Assembly (NCBI RefSeq): GCF_017922435.1
Contig: NZ_VDEZ01000005.1
Span: 186,001-250,000 of the forward strand
Direction of reading: 5' to 3'
Source of the DNA: Thalassospira sp. ER-Se-21-Dark
GTDB lineage: Bacteria > Pseudomonadota > Alphaproteobacteria > Rhodospirillales > Thalassospiraceae
DNA: 64,000 nucleotides
A model generated the notes under the pieces. It saw nothing but the letters and a program-made list of their open reading frames with translations, was not told where the DNA came from and made no database searches. Positions 8,932 through 18,152 of the stretch are shown piece after piece; the stretch's first letter is position 1, and each line of letters starts with the position of its first letter. Made by a program: the position numbers and the translations under genes.

Positions 8932-10136
8932 TCACGCCAAACCGCAATCGCAGCCTGAAATCCGAACCATCCGTCTGGATGATCAGCCGTGTAGATCAGG
9001 CCAGAATTCTGGCCAAACACCTCGCCGATCAGGATCGGCTGGTGCGTTGGGACAGTTTTTGGCGCCATGACGGCACGGGTCTTATCCGCCCGTCATCACG
9101 CGATGTCGGCACTGCACTTTGCAATATCCCGGGTCGCCACCTTCTGCCCGATCTGCTTGGACAAACGGCCCAAAAGCTTCGGTTACCGGCGCGCAATCTT
9201 TATTCCGACATTCCCCTGTCGCTGATGGCCGCCTGTCAAATGCCGAAAGCCGACATCCTGCATGGGCAGGGCAATTACAGCCTGCCTGCCATGCGTCGCG
9301 CAAAGGCACGCAATATGATCACGATTTCCGATGTCACCGGCCAACTGGCCGAAACCCGCCATGTTCAGCTTGTCGGCGAATATGCATCCCACGGTCGCAC
9401 CCACCGCGAAATATCAAACTTCCTTGCCGGTCGGCGCACGGCCGAAGCACGCTTTGCCGATGCGGTATTTGCGCCCTCGGATACGGTCGCGGAAGGTCTG
9501 CAAAGAACCGGTATTGCGCCTGACAAGATATACCTAGTCCCGTTTACATCGCCGCATTGTCAGGCGCTATTGGATCGAAAACGTTTCGCGCGCGACGATA
9601 CGGTTATTCGGCTTCTTTATGTCGGCAACCTGTCGCTTGCAAAGGGAACCGCCCATCTTCTGGCGGCTTGGACAACAATTCGCCGCCAGTTCCGCTTACG
9701 GGTCGAGCTTACCCTGATCGGCGCGGCACGACCCTGTGCCAAGGGCCTGCTTTCAAATGTGCCCGACGGGGTAACGTGGTTTGGCCCCCTGCTGCACGAT
9801 CAGGTTGCTGATCACATGTTGTCTTCCGACATCTTTGTCTTTCCCAGCCTGACAGAAGGCAGCAGCCTTGCCACCATGGAGGCGATGGCAGCCGGTTGTG
9901 CCGTCATCACCACGTTCGATGCCGGAAGTCCGGTCATCAATCATCAAAGTGGTCTTATCATCCCGCCAAGAGATCGGGATGCGCTTGTAACGGCCGCGTC
10001 GGCACTGATCACACAGCCTGAGATGCGCCGAACCATCGCCCAAAAGGCCCGTGATCAAATCACCCACGACCTTCGCAACACCTATGGCACGCGGGTTGAT
10101 CATGCATATGAAACCATCCTGTCGCGCCATGGTTAG
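8928..10136 (+). CDS. GT4-family glycosyltransferase
   Basis: A 402-residue GT-B fold enzyme. The C-terminal half has LLYVGNLSLAKGTAHLLAAW followed by FVFPSLTEGSSLATMEAMAAG, the E-x7-E motif of GT4 (Glu in TEGS and MEAM). It presumably transfers a hexose from a nucleotide sugar to a lipid-linked intermediate at the cytoplasmic face. The ATG at 8928 overlaps the preceding stop (ATGA), and its own stop overlaps the flippase start by 8 bases, so it is embedded in a translationally coupled chain. An in-frame GTG six bases earlier is a weaker start. Confidence 0.8.
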   Translation: MITPNRNRSLKSEPSVWMISRVDQARILAKHLADQDRLVRWDSFWRHDGTGLIRPSSRDVGTALCNIPGRHLLPDLLGQTAQKLRLPARNLYSDIPLSLMAACQMPKADILHGQGNYSLPAMRRAKARNMITISDVTGQLAETRHVQLVGEYASHGRTHREISNFLAGRRTAEARFADAVFAPSDTVAEGLQRTGIAPDKIYLVPFTSPHCQALLDRKRFARDDTVIRLLYVGNLSLAKGTAHLLAAWTTIRRQFRLRVELTLIGAARPCAKGLLSNVPDGVTWFGPLLHDQVADHMLSSDIFVFPSLTEGSSLATMEAMAAGCAVITTFDAGSPVINHQSGLIIPPRDRDALVTAASALITQPEMRRTIAQKARDQITHDLRNTYGTRVDHAYETILSRHG

Positions 10137-11274
10137 ATGGTCAGCCCTCATAAAATCAGCGGATTTTCGCCTATATCCAATGTGGATGATCGGCGCCAAT
10201 ATGATCGCACGGCTGGGCGGTATGGCAATCCTTGTTCTGATTGGTCATACCTATTCAGAGGCCGATCTCGGCACCTATTTCCAATTGCTCGCGATGGTCG
10301 GTCTTGCGGTTACCGCAACGCAGGCTGGAAGTGGGTCGCTTCTGGTGCGACTGGCACAAAATGCGGCCTTCGGACAGGCCATGCTTGTTGTCGGAACAAA
10401 GTTCCTAATTGCAGGGTTCGCCTCGATCCTGATCGTCACGACAATCAGCGTTCCGCTTGCGCAATATTGGCCACTTATCCTGATCCCGTTTGCCGCCGCC
10501 CTTTCGCCCGACTGGATGATTGCGGCCAAAACCCGCTTCTCACGGCTTGGCATGATTGCGGTTATTGGTCAGGCATGCGGGATAATGGTGGCGGTTTGGG
10601 CATCGCTCAGCCATTCAGATTTGGCACTTTACCTCATTGCACCAGCGGTTTCTCTGACAAGCCTTGCCCTCGCAACAGCATTTGCATTTGAACAATCCTC
10701 CACCAAAGCCCCAATGGCACCTAAGGGCAGCGTATTCGGCCTTGTCGGCTTCACCCTGCTCGCCGGGTTCGTGCCAAATCTCGACTTTGTCCTGTTGGGC
10801 GCAGACAACGATCCGCTGTTTCTGGCCCAACGCGTTTTCCTGTTTTGCGCCGGCCTGATTGCAGCCATTGCCTCAACCCTGTTTGCCAAAAACGAGGTGG
10901 GCCAAATGCGTGACATCTGGCTTTTGACACCAATGGCATTGATCGCGGGCCTGCTGTTGTTCCTGCCAGGCAAATTGGCCGATCTTTTTTATGCCAGCCC
11001 GTCAGATGCTCTAATCACGATCCTTCAAATTGGTGCAGCTTGGCCGGTATTGATGGCGTTCATCGCCCGACAAATCCTGATCTTGCAGGAAATATCAGCG
11101 GTGAAATGGCTGGGCTGGGGATGCCTTGCACTGATGATCATCTCGGCATTGGTCATGCCGCCCCGCGAGTTCGCACCCGGCATCATGATGCTGATCGAAG
11201 TCCGCTTGGCCTGTCTGGTTCTGATCCTGCTGGCCTGCCAAAGAGTCGTAACAAGACGGCAGGTCATGGCATGA
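10129..11274 (+). CDS. Wzx-like polysaccharide flippase (MOP superfamily)
   Basis: A 381-residue hydrophobic protein with about 12 membrane segments. The N-terminus (MIGANMIARLGGMAIL, then YSEADLGTYFQLLAM) matches the opening of Wzx-type lipid-linked oligosaccharide flippases: a first helix followed by the loop that positions the second. It would move undecaprenol-linked repeat units across the inner membrane for the ligase/polymerase proteins at the left of the locus. I chose the ATG at 10129, overlapping the previous gene by 8 bases, rather than earlier in-frame starts inside that gene. The stop overlaps the next start as ATGA. Confidence 0.75.
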   Translation: MVRWSALIKSADFRLYPMWMIGANMIARLGGMAILVLIGHTYSEADLGTYFQLLAMVGLAVTATQAGSGSLLVRLAQNAAFGQAMLVVGTKFLIAGFASILIVTTISVPLAQYWPLILIPFAAALSPDWMIAAKTRFSRLGMIAVIGQACGIMVAVWASLSHSDLALYLIAPAVSLTSLALATAFAFEQSSTKAPMAPKGSVFGLVGFTLLAGFVPNLDFVLLGADNDPLFLAQRVFLFCAGLIAAIASTLFAKNEVGQMRDIWLLTPMALIAGLLLFLPGKLADLFYASPSDALITILQIGAAWPVLMAFIARQILILQEISAVKWLGWGCLALMIISALVMPPREFAPGIMMLIEVRLACLVLILLACQRVVTRRQVMA

Positions 11275-12014
11275 GGCAACTGACCACCACCATCACAAAT
11301 AATAAGCTGATCAGTGGCCAATACGGTGACATCACCTTTGGCCCATGGGGTCTGGAGTGTTCGGACCAGCATTCCTTTGTGACACTCACCGACCAACCGC
11401 GAAACGCCAAACAGGTCAGCGATGTCTGGCACCTTTCCGGGGGTCGAATAAGTATCGCGTACGAAACCCGCAAGCCCACCCCAAACACAATCGGACTTAA
11501 GCTACGCATTCAGTCACTGGACGACATCCTGCTGCAAGACGCCGTCATCCGGCTGGTTTTTGACAAAACCGCCATCCAACGTGGTTGTATCGCCAGAAAG
11601 ACAGTTCACCACACCAACAGCGACAAATACCGTCTTTATCCAACCAATAAGGTCACACTGATCGGGAAGGATGGCGCAACCATATCCGTGAGTTTGGATC
11701 ACGCGGATGGAGCGGGCCGGTTTGATCCCTACATGTATCTGCGCGATCGCGACGATCACTGGATCATTCATGCCCGCCTGCTGCCAAGTGATCCGGTTGA
11801 TCAGATCTGGCTGCGCTGGGCAAACCGATTTTTCACGCTATCGGCACCGGGTTGGTTTTCAGCTTTGCTCTGGCGCATGCCGGTTTTCAAAAAGCTGCTC
11901 TGGCGCTTGCGCGAACGCATGGGCCGTCACTGCCCTGAAATTCAGGCAGTACCCCTGAACTGCCTCAAAGCAGGCCAGTCCCTGTCGATGGAGGTGACAT
12001 GTCACTTTCAGTAA
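11271..12014 (+). CDS. Unrecognised beta-rich protein of the polysaccharide operon
   Basis: A 247-residue protein with no signal peptide and no family I recognise. Residues 1-180 alternate short hydrophobic and charged stretches typical of beta strands. A Trp/Leu/Arg-rich segment follows (about 185-225, FSALLWRMPVFKKLLWRLRE), possibly amphipathic and membrane-associated. The start overlaps the flippase stop (ATGA), and the stop lies 16 bases inside the next gene, so its product is probably made in fixed ratio with it. The next gene combines a helical and a beta-rich part, as polysaccharide lyases do; a shared role in glycan handling is possible but only inferred from position. Confidence 0.6.
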   Translation: MRQLTTTITNNKLISGQYGDITFGPWGLECSDQHSFVTLTDQPRNAKQVSDVWHLSGGRISIAYETRKPTPNTIGLKLRIQSLDDILLQDAVIRLVFDKTAIQRGCIARKTVHHTNSDKYRLYPTNKVTLIGKDGATISVSLDHADGAGRFDPYMYLRDRDDHWIIHARLLPSDPVDQIWLRWANRFFTLSAPGWFSALLWRMPVFKKLLWRLRERMGRHCPEIQAVPLNCLKAGQSLSMEVTCHFQ

Positions 12015-13516
12015 CCGAGAACGCGCTTCGCAGACGCTGCCTCAATCTGGCCAAGCGGATTGCAGACGATCTCGCAACACGTGAACTGACGACTGGGCAG
12101 TTTGAACAACCGGATTTTTACGCCAAGGCCTTTGCCGTCAATCTCTGGACGCGGACTGATCCTGTTAAATTTGGCCCCAATATCGCCCGCGCCCTTGATG
12201 CCTTGCGATCAGAGCCGCAAGACAAAACCTACCACCGCGAATTCATCGACTATGCGTTGCTGGATACGCCGGGCCTGTCATCGGGTACCATCGCCGACAT
12301 CCTTCGGAATACGAAACAGCAATGCCCCGATGTCGCAAACTGGCAGATGCTTGGGCTGATCAATCGCCAGAAACGAAATGCTGGACTAACCGCAAAACTC
12401 CTCAACCTCGTCCATTTAACCTTCATCTTGCTTCGCTATTGGCGTGCACCAGTTTTCATGGATCGACCAGACTGCTTCTCCACACAATACCACGCCTTTT
12501 GCACAGCACTTCTGTCTGACAGTCCCAATAAACGCCATCAACGGATTGCCAACCGGGCTACAGAAATCTTGGCCCAACTTGCCGGCACGCATGGCTTTGT
12601 CAATCTGCTCGGACGTGGTGCGGGTCAGAGTTTTGGCGCGACCTGCGGGCTTTATGTATTGCTCAAGAACGGTTACCGCAACGAAGCAGAAGCCATCCTT
12701 CATCGGTTGGAAGACGCTCTTGTTAAAGCCGGAAAGCTCCCGCTCAATCTTCTGTCACCTGCCCCCTTGCAGAAAAATCCCGGCCCCGAAAATTCACAAA
12801 CACCGGGATGGTACAGCTATAACCGCCACGATGATTACCTTGCCTTTGCAGGCTATTGGCTGCTGAAGGCCTCGCAACTTCCAGCGCCAAAACACATCCG
12901 TTCACTCGCATCGGGAACCGCCTCGAACGACATAGTCACGCAGTTTTCATCCTCTTACTATCATGCGCAAATGACGGTTTGTGGCAGACAGAGTTTTGAT
13001 GTCTCCGGCGCACCCGTCATTGTTTCGGGCCAAGGAAAATCTGCCCGCATCTTCCTTCCACCAACCGGCGGCGAACAGGATGTACCCAGCCTTTATGACG
13101 AAGCCTCACAGCCGCTTCCCGCCATTGGCGAGACCGAATTTGCCCGTTTTCTTGGTGCCCGGCAGATATCTGACGACAAGATTGATGCAGCCTTCGAGCT
13201 TGCCGGTATCGTTGGACATCGACAGATCGAGTTTCAAAACAGCCGCGCGATCATCTCTGATCAGATTTCCAGTCAGGATACGGGAGAAGTTGATCTTTTC
13301 CGAATTCTGATTGATGGCAACATCGGCCTGACTCAGATCGCGGAAGACACCATCCTCTGTCGCGAACTCGGAATAAAGCTGACCTCGAACGCCCCGCTAC
13401 ACATGATCCCACACGCGACATTCAGCGCTGCCGGTCCGGCAACACGGATCATTGCTAAGACAGCGCAAGGGCATAACACCACTCTGACCATCTCGTGGGG
13501 AGATTCTGATGCGTGA
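11999..13516 (+). CDS. Unrecognised protein, helical toroid-like N-half and beta-rich C-half
   Basis: A 505-residue protein without a signal peptide. Residues 1-300 are mainly helical, with a toroid-like stretch GRGAGQSFGATCGLYVLLKNGY followed by PGWYSYNRHDDYLAFAGYWLL, rich in aromatic and His/Asp residues that could line a sugar cleft. Residues 310-505 are beta-rich. This helical-toroid plus beta-sandwich order is seen in heparinase II/III-like and alginate-lyase-like enzymes, but I cannot assign the family from sequence alone, and a cytoplasmic location would be odd for a lyase. It overlaps its neighbours by 16 and 8 bases, marking it as an integral part of the operon. Confidence 0.65.
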   Translation: MSLSVTENALRRRCLNLAKRIADDLATRELTTGQFEQPDFYAKAFAVNLWTRTDPVKFGPNIARALDALRSEPQDKTYHREFIDYALLDTPGLSSGTIADILRNTKQQCPDVANWQMLGLINRQKRNAGLTAKLLNLVHLTFILLRYWRAPVFMDRPDCFSTQYHAFCTALLSDSPNKRHQRIANRATEILAQLAGTHGFVNLLGRGAGQSFGATCGLYVLLKNGYRNEAEAILHRLEDALVKAGKLPLNLLSPAPLQKNPGPENSQTPGWYSYNRHDDYLAFAGYWLLKASQLPAPKHIRSLASGTASNDIVTQFSSSYYHAQMTVCGRQSFDVSGAPVIVSGQGKSARIFLPPTGGEQDVPSLYDEASQPLPAIGETEFARFLGARQISDDKIDAAFELAGIVGHRQIEFQNSRAIISDQISSQDTGEVDLFRILIDGNIGLTQIAEDTILCRELGIKLTSNAPLHMIPHATFSAAGPATRIIAKTAQGHNTTLTISWGDSDA

Positions 13517-14261
13517 TCCGATCACAATCATCACGACCGTGCGCGATGGCGACGCCTATCGGGATCGCTATTTCAGCAATCTGCGCCAGATACTCGGGCC
13601 CCGCGATCATGCGTTCATTATCGATGATGGCTCAACCACGCCCCTTACAACACCATCAGACTGGCTCAACGACCAGCGTCTGAAAATCATTCATCCCGGC
13701 AGGATTGGACGCGGCGCTGCACTTAATCTCGCGATTAAAAACAGCCGCACCGATCTGATTGCCATTCAGGATATCGATGATCTTTCTCTGCCTGATCGGC
13801 TGGATCGGCAAGTTGACGTACTTTGCAATTGCCACAATCAACTTGTCTTCGCGCGCGCAGTGTCCGATCCGTGGCGACCGGATTTGGCAGCCTTACAGCA
13901 TTTTTCACCCGGACGGCTGTATTTTAGCAACCCACTGCATCATTCCTCACTTGCCATGCATCGCTCTGTCTGGGCCAGTGCAGGTGGTTATGCGACAGAT
14001 TTGCCCTGTTGCATTGATCTGGATTTTTATCTGCGCGCCTGCTGCGTTACCAAGGCCCACATCAGTCGACTTAACAGGCGCCTGATCGAGCGCACCCTTG
14101 ATCCCGGCACCCGCCATTTCGCAAGGATACCGGACGCGCTCTATCAGAAAACGCGTGCTTCCGTGCTTGCGCGTTACCGACCTGACCTGCCTTGGTCGAT
14201 TTGGCTGGCAGCTGCCAAACTCCGCGAGTTACACTTGTTTTCGGCAAGGGACGCTCGATGA
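13509..14261 (+). CDS. GT2-family glycosyltransferase
   Basis: A 250-residue GT-A fold enzyme. It starts PITIITTVRDGDAYRDRYF, then has the nucleotide-binding AFIIDDGSTTP, and the metal-binding IAIQDIDDLSLPDRL with its Asp-Ile-Asp-Asp (DxD-type) cluster. Histidines in NPLHHSSLAMHRSVW may belong to the acceptor region. There is no membrane segment, so it is a soluble or peripheral inverting transferase acting on lipid-linked intermediates. The ATG overlaps the preceding stop by 8 bases and its own TGA overlaps the following start (ATGA). Confidence 0.85.
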   Translation: MRDPITIITTVRDGDAYRDRYFSNLRQILGPRDHAFIIDDGSTTPLTTPSDWLNDQRLKIIHPGRIGRGAALNLAIKNSRTDLIAIQDIDDLSLPDRLDRQVDVLCNCHNQLVFARAVSDPWRPDLAALQHFSPGRLYFSNPLHHSSLAMHRSVWASAGGYATDLPCCIDLDFYLRACCVTKAHISRLNRRLIERTLDPGTRHFARIPDALYQKTRASVLARYRPDLPWSIWLAAAKLRELHLFSARDAR

Positions 14262-15358
14262 CCAACCGCCCGAAAATCATCACCATGGTTCAGCTGCCAC
14301 CGCCCATGCACGGGGCGGCCCAAATGAACCGGATCGCCATCAACGCCTTGGCGAAAGACTTCGATTTGCATGTCATTGAAATGCGCTTTGCCCGGACATT
14401 GTCGGAGGTAAATCGATTTTCGGTGCGCAAGATCGGGTTGGCGGTTTGGTTGTTGCTGCGCCTGATCCGGGCATTGCCAAGCGCCAAGGCGCTTTACATC
14501 TGCTTTGCACCAAATGGCTTCGCCTATTACCGCGACTGCATTTATGTACTTCTGGCCAAGCTCCTGCGTGTCCCAATAATCCTGCACCTGCATGGTCGCG
14601 GTCTTCCCGAAATGCGAAGATCAAAATGGTCTGACTTGCTTCAGAAGACGGTTTTCAAAGGGCAAACCGTCATCCTGCTCGGCGAGAGTTTGCGCACAGA
14701 AATCGAAGGCCTTGATTGCAAGTCTGCCATCATCGCCAACTGCCTGGATGATAGTGCTTTCGTCGGCCCAGCCACCAAACAATGGGTACCCCATGATCCG
14801 ATCCGGCTTTTATGGTTGTCCAACCTGTTTCATGCCAAAGGCATCGAAACCCTGCTTGCTGCCTGTGAGATCCTGCCCGCGCAAGGTATCGCTTGCCATT
14901 TGACGATTGCCGGGACCGAAGGCGACATCAGTAAAGCCGAGCTCGCCACATTACTTGAAAAATATCACATGCATGCGGCAGCAACATATTTGGGGCCAGT
15001 TTCCGATCCTGAACGGCAGGCTGTCTTTGACAACTCCGACCTCTTCATCTTTCCCAGCCACTACCCCAACGAAGCCCAACCGCTTGTCGTGCTCGAAGCG
15101 ATGGCGGCCAATGTGCCGGTGATCACAAGTAACATCGCAACCCTGCCCGAGTTTGTCCGGGACGGCGAAACCGGGCGACTGTGCCCGCTCCAAAACCCGG
15201 AACAATTGGCAAATGCGATCATCGCAGCAATCGGTTCACCGGAGGAAACAACCGCAATCCGCGATACCGCCTATCAGATGTGCCGGCAGAACTTTCGCCA
15301 AGACCGGTTTGCCGAAAAACTGCGCCAACTGGTTCACAGCATTATCGAAAATCACTGA
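14258..15358 (+). CDS. GT4-family glycosyltransferase
   Basis: A 366-residue GT-B enzyme. The N-terminus MVQLPPPMHGAAQMN is the Gly-rich acceptor-domain loop typical of GT4 proteins that face a membrane acceptor. The C-terminal domain has RLLWLSNLFHAKGIETLL and then FIFPSHYPNEAQPLVVLEAMAA, the E-x7-E donor motif. The ATG at 14258 overlaps the GT2 stop; an upstream in-frame start at 14192 would lie within that gene and is rejected. It is the last gene of the plus-strand operon. No clear terminator follows before the YjbR-like gene 76 bases on. Confidence 0.85.
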   Translation: MTNRPKIITMVQLPPPMHGAAQMNRIAINALAKDFDLHVIEMRFARTLSEVNRFSVRKIGLAVWLLLRLIRALPSAKALYICFAPNGFAYYRDCIYVLLAKLLRVPIILHLHGRGLPEMRRSKWSDLLQKTVFKGQTVILLGESLRTEIEGLDCKSAIIANCLDDSAFVGPATKQWVPHDPIRLLWLSNLFHAKGIETLLAACEILPAQGIACHLTIAGTEGDISKAELATLLEKYHMHAAATYLGPVSDPERQAVFDNSDLFIFPSHYPNEAQPLVVLEAMAANVPVITSNIATLPEFVRDGETGRLCPLQNPEQLANAIIAAIGSPEETTAIRDTAYQMCRQNFRQDRFAEKLRQLVHSIIENH

Positions 15359-15434
15359 CGTTCGGTGGATGATTGCGTACCATCAACACCGCCCCATCAA
15401 CACCGACAGAAAACGCATGAACAGGATGGCCAGA

Positions 15435-15803
15435 ATGGATCGGGACGAATTCAACGCCTTTTGCAAATCCCTGCCACAGACAACCCACGTTGTTCAGTGG
15501 GGTGGCGCGGATGTCTGGAAAGTCGGAGGCAAGGTGTTCGCCATTGGCGGCTGGGCCACAAATGAGACATTGGGTGTCACATTCAAGACATCCGAAATCG
15601 GCTATGAAGTCTTGAAAGATATGCCCGGCCTTCGACCTGCCCCCTACCTGGCATCACGCGGCATGAAGTGGATCCAGCACTATGATGCGCCGGGCTTGAG
15701 CGATCATGACCTGAAGGACCATTTAAAAAGCTCGCACCGCATTGTCGCCAAGGGTTTGACGAAAAAGCTGCAGCGCGAGCTTGATCTTTATCAGGACGAA
15801 TAG
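15435..15803 (+). CDS. YjbR/MmcQ-family protein
   Basis: A small soluble protein of about 122 residues. The opening MDRDEFNAFCKSLPQTTHVV, then GGADVWKVGGKVFAIGG, and MKWIQHY near the middle are typical of the MmcQ/YjbR family, which adopts a CyaY-like fold and is often called DNA-binding without firm evidence. In-frame ATGs also occur at 15417 and 15426. I prefer 15435 because AGGA lies about 8 bases upstream and the protein then begins at the usual family position. It ends 10 bases from the convergent dehydrogenase gene. Nothing ties it functionally to the polysaccharide genes. Confidence 0.8.
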   Translation: MDRDEFNAFCKSLPQTTHVVQWGGADVWKVGGKVFAIGGWATNETLGVTFKTSEIGYEVLKDMPGLRPAPYLASRGMKWIQHYDAPGLSDHDLKDHLKSSHRIVAKGLTKKLQRELDLYQDE

Positions 15804-15813
15804 TTTTGCGGGC

Positions 15814-17103
15814 TTAGAGACGCCAAAGGTCAATGCCGGTCGGCACTGCGTCACGCGGCAAAACCGCGCGCACATCGGCAACAAAACCCGTGCCATCTTT
15901 TAGCAAGCTGCTGACAAGCGGCCAGCCCTTGGCAACGTATTCCTTGTGCGACACGGCCAGAACAACGGCATCTGCAGGTTGCAGGCAACGGTCCGAGCAA
16001 AGCTTCAAGCCATCAAACTCGTGTGCCACTTCGCCCGCATCGGCATGCACGTCATGGACCTGCACAGTAACACCGGCCTCTTCGAGTGACCGAACGATAT
16101 CAATCACACGTGTGTTTCGAATATCAGGGACGTCTTCCTTAAACGTCAGGCCTAGCACCGTCACGGTCGGGTTCTTGGTCGCCCCTTCACGCAGCAATGC
16201 CCGGATGACCTTGTTGGCGACCACGTCACCCATACCGTCATTCACCCGACGACCAGCCAGAACCACTTGCGGGTAGTAACCCAATTCTTCGGATTTGTGC
16301 GTCAGGTAATAGGGATCAACACCGATGCAATGACCGCCCACCAGACCCGGGGTAAATTTCAGGAAGTTCCATTTGGTACCCGCCGCGGCAAGAACATCAC
16401 TGGTATCAATACCGGCGCGATCAAAGATCAGCGAAAGTTCGTTCATCAGCGCAATGTTCAAATCGCGCTGGGTGTTTTCAATCACCTTGGCCGCCTCGGC
16501 CGCCTTGATGGTTGGCGCCTTGTGAATGCCAGCGGTCACGACACCGCCGTAGACATCAGCGACAATATCCAAGGTCGCTTGATCCTGACCGGAAACAACC
16601 TTGGTAATGGTCGTAAAGCGATGTTCGCGATCACCCGGGTTAATACGTTCGGGTGAATAACCGACTGTGAAATCACTGCCTGCTTTCAGGCCCGAAAGTT
16701 CTTCCAAAATTGGAACGCATACTTCTTCGGTCGCCCCCGGGTAAACCGTGCTTTCATAAACAACAATGTCGCCCTTTTTAAGGATGGCCCCAACGGTTTT
16801 CGAAGCAGAGCGCAGTGGCGACAGATCCGGACGGTTCGAGCTATCGATCGGCGTCGGCACCGTCACAACATGAAAATCAGCCTCGGCAAGGTCTTGGGCA
16901 TCAGCGGTCAACAAAAGATCGGCTGCGGCAAGTTCATGGTCATCGACTTCGCCGGTTGCGTCATGTCCCGCTTTAAGCTGGGAAATGCGCGCCTGATTGA
17001 TATCAAAGGCGACGGTGCGACCACACGATGTGCCAAATGCAACCGCTACCGGCAGTCCGACATAGCCCAACCCGATAACTGAAATCTTGCGCCCGTGGCT
17101 CAT
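15814..17103 (-). CDS. UDP-sugar 6-dehydrogenase (TviB/WbpA-type)
   Basis: A 429-residue nucleotide-sugar dehydrogenase. The N-terminal Rossmann motif is ISVIGLGYVGLPVAVAFG; the catalytic cysteine is in GGHCIGVDPYYL; the NAD-domain link is LGLTFKEDVPDIRNTR. These features match the UDP-GlcNAc/UDP-ManNAc dehydrogenase branch, which oxidises C6 to a uronic acid, rather than the Ugd branch. It is probably the source of an acidic sugar for the neighbouring glycan. The ATG at 17103, with AAGG about 9 bases upstream, is preferred to an upstream start that would add 17 poorly conserved residues. It is a single-gene unit, convergent with the YjbR-like gene. Confidence 0.9.
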   Translation of the reverse strand: MSHGRKISVIGLGYVGLPVAVAFGTSCGRTVAFDINQARISQLKAGHDATGEVDDHELAAADLLLTADAQDLAEADFHVVTVPTPIDSSNRPDLSPLRSASKTVGAILKKGDIVVYESTVYPGATEEVCVPILEELSGLKAGSDFTVGYSPERINPGDREHRFTTITKVVSGQDQATLDIVADVYGGVVTAGIHKAPTIKAAEAAKVIENTQRDLNIALMNELSLIFDRAGIDTSDVLAAAGTKWNFLKFTPGLVGGHCIGVDPYYLTHKSEELGYYPQVVLAGRRVNDGMGDVVANKVIRALLREGATKNPTVTVLGLTFKEDVPDIRNTRVIDIVRSLEEAGVTVQVHDVHADAGEVAHEFDGLKLCSDRCLQPADAVVLAVSHKEYVAKGWPLVSSLLKDGTGFVADVRAVLPRDAVPTGIDLWRL

Positions 17104-17262
17104 TGGTAAAACCTTACAAACAACGTGGTTGCCGATTAGTAGACAGCCGACCATGCCCCGTCAATTGATAAGCGCTTGGAGGCAATAGAGAGTGCCCTTG
17201 TGCCGCCTCCCGGAACGTGGTCTAGTTTCCATTAAAGCCTCACAACACACGTACATTATTAT

Positions 17263-18078
17263 ATGCTTCTTCTTTCCGCCGCCCTCGGCTGCCTTCTGAT
17301 GTTGACCGGACACGTATTGGCCGCGCCATCAACGTCACCGATCCGGGTGGTTTTTCCCTATATTCCGCTGATGGCGGAAAGCAAGGATCACGGCGTCTTT
17401 ATCGACATGTATGCGGAAATAGCAAGGCGGTCGGAGACAGACGTGATCATTGACATTCTGCCGGTACGGCGCGCGGCACAGGACTTCATTAGCGGTAAAT
17501 ATGATGCGCTAGGCGCATATCCGTCGCTTTCTGAAATTCCGGTCTCGCTGGCCTCTGTCCCGTTTTATCGCCGCGAAAATCTGATTTTTTACAGCACTGA
17601 TCAATTTGGTCATGGTAATGTCACCAAGCTGGAAGACCTTGATGGCACGCGCGTTGGGCTGGCCGCCTATCATTACCCTGACTACATTCTTGATCGCGAA
17701 GAACTCAACCTTGAGCGCGTGCCCGACGATGCGTTTTTGTTGCGCATGATTGCCAGTAATCGCCTCGATGCCGCCATCATCGAACGTTTTTCGGGCAATC
17801 ATGTCCGAAAGCTGCTTGGCCTTGAAGACACGATCTCTGTCAGCGAGGATCCGGTCACCAGCGAAAATGTCCTGATCCTGTTCAAGGCCGATCTTGCCGG
17901 CATCGAAAACCGCAAGGCCTTTAACAAGGCGATCTACGAAATGCTGTGCGACGGGAGCCTGGCAAAACTGTTTGGCCGCGCAAGCCTTCTGCCAGATCAA
18001 GAGATCATTGAACGCGAATTGCCAGCCTCCGCAATCATCAGCGATTGCGACCCCAAGGCCATCTTCGCGGACCGCTAA
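17263..18078 (+). CDS. Periplasmic solute-binding protein (SBP family 3-like), orphan
   Basis: A 271-residue exported protein. A signal peptide spans residues 1-20 or so (LLLSAALGCLLMLTGHVLAA). The mature part follows the bacterial SBP family 3 pattern: an N-terminal lobe with DHGVFIDMYAEIARR and a central LEDLDGTRVGLAAYHYPD, where family members carry the 'dL kGk.vgv' hinge. No permease or ATPase is adjacent, so it may serve a remote transporter or be a sensor-type orphan. It is alone, followed by a hairpin and then convergent with leuS. The ligand is unknown. Confidence 0.75.
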   Translation: MLLLSAALGCLLMLTGHVLAAPSTSPIRVVFPYIPLMAESKDHGVFIDMYAEIARRSETDVIIDILPVRRAAQDFISGKYDALGAYPSLSEIPVSLASVPFYRRENLIFYSTDQFGHGNVTKLEDLDGTRVGLAAYHYPDYILDREELNLERVPDDAFLLRMIASNRLDAAIIERFSGNHVRKLLGLEDTISVSEDPVTSENVLILFKADLAGIENRKAFNKAIYEMLCDGSLAKLFGRASLLPDQEIIERELPASAIISDCDPKAIFADR

Positions 18079-18092
18079 CCCGCCCCAATAAA

Positions 18093-18126
18093 AAAAGGAC
18101 ACGCTGCCAAAGCAACATGCCCTTTT
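18093..18126. terminator. Bidirectional hairpin between the binding protein and leuS
   Basis: An imperfect inverted repeat pairs AAAAGGACACG with CATGCCCTTTT around a loop of about 12 bases. The A-run and T-run at the ends give a U-tract for either direction. It sits between convergent genes, 14 bases after one stop and 26 bases from the other. Confidence 0.5.
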
Positions 18127-18152
18127 CATAAATCGATCTTGGCCGTGAAGGA

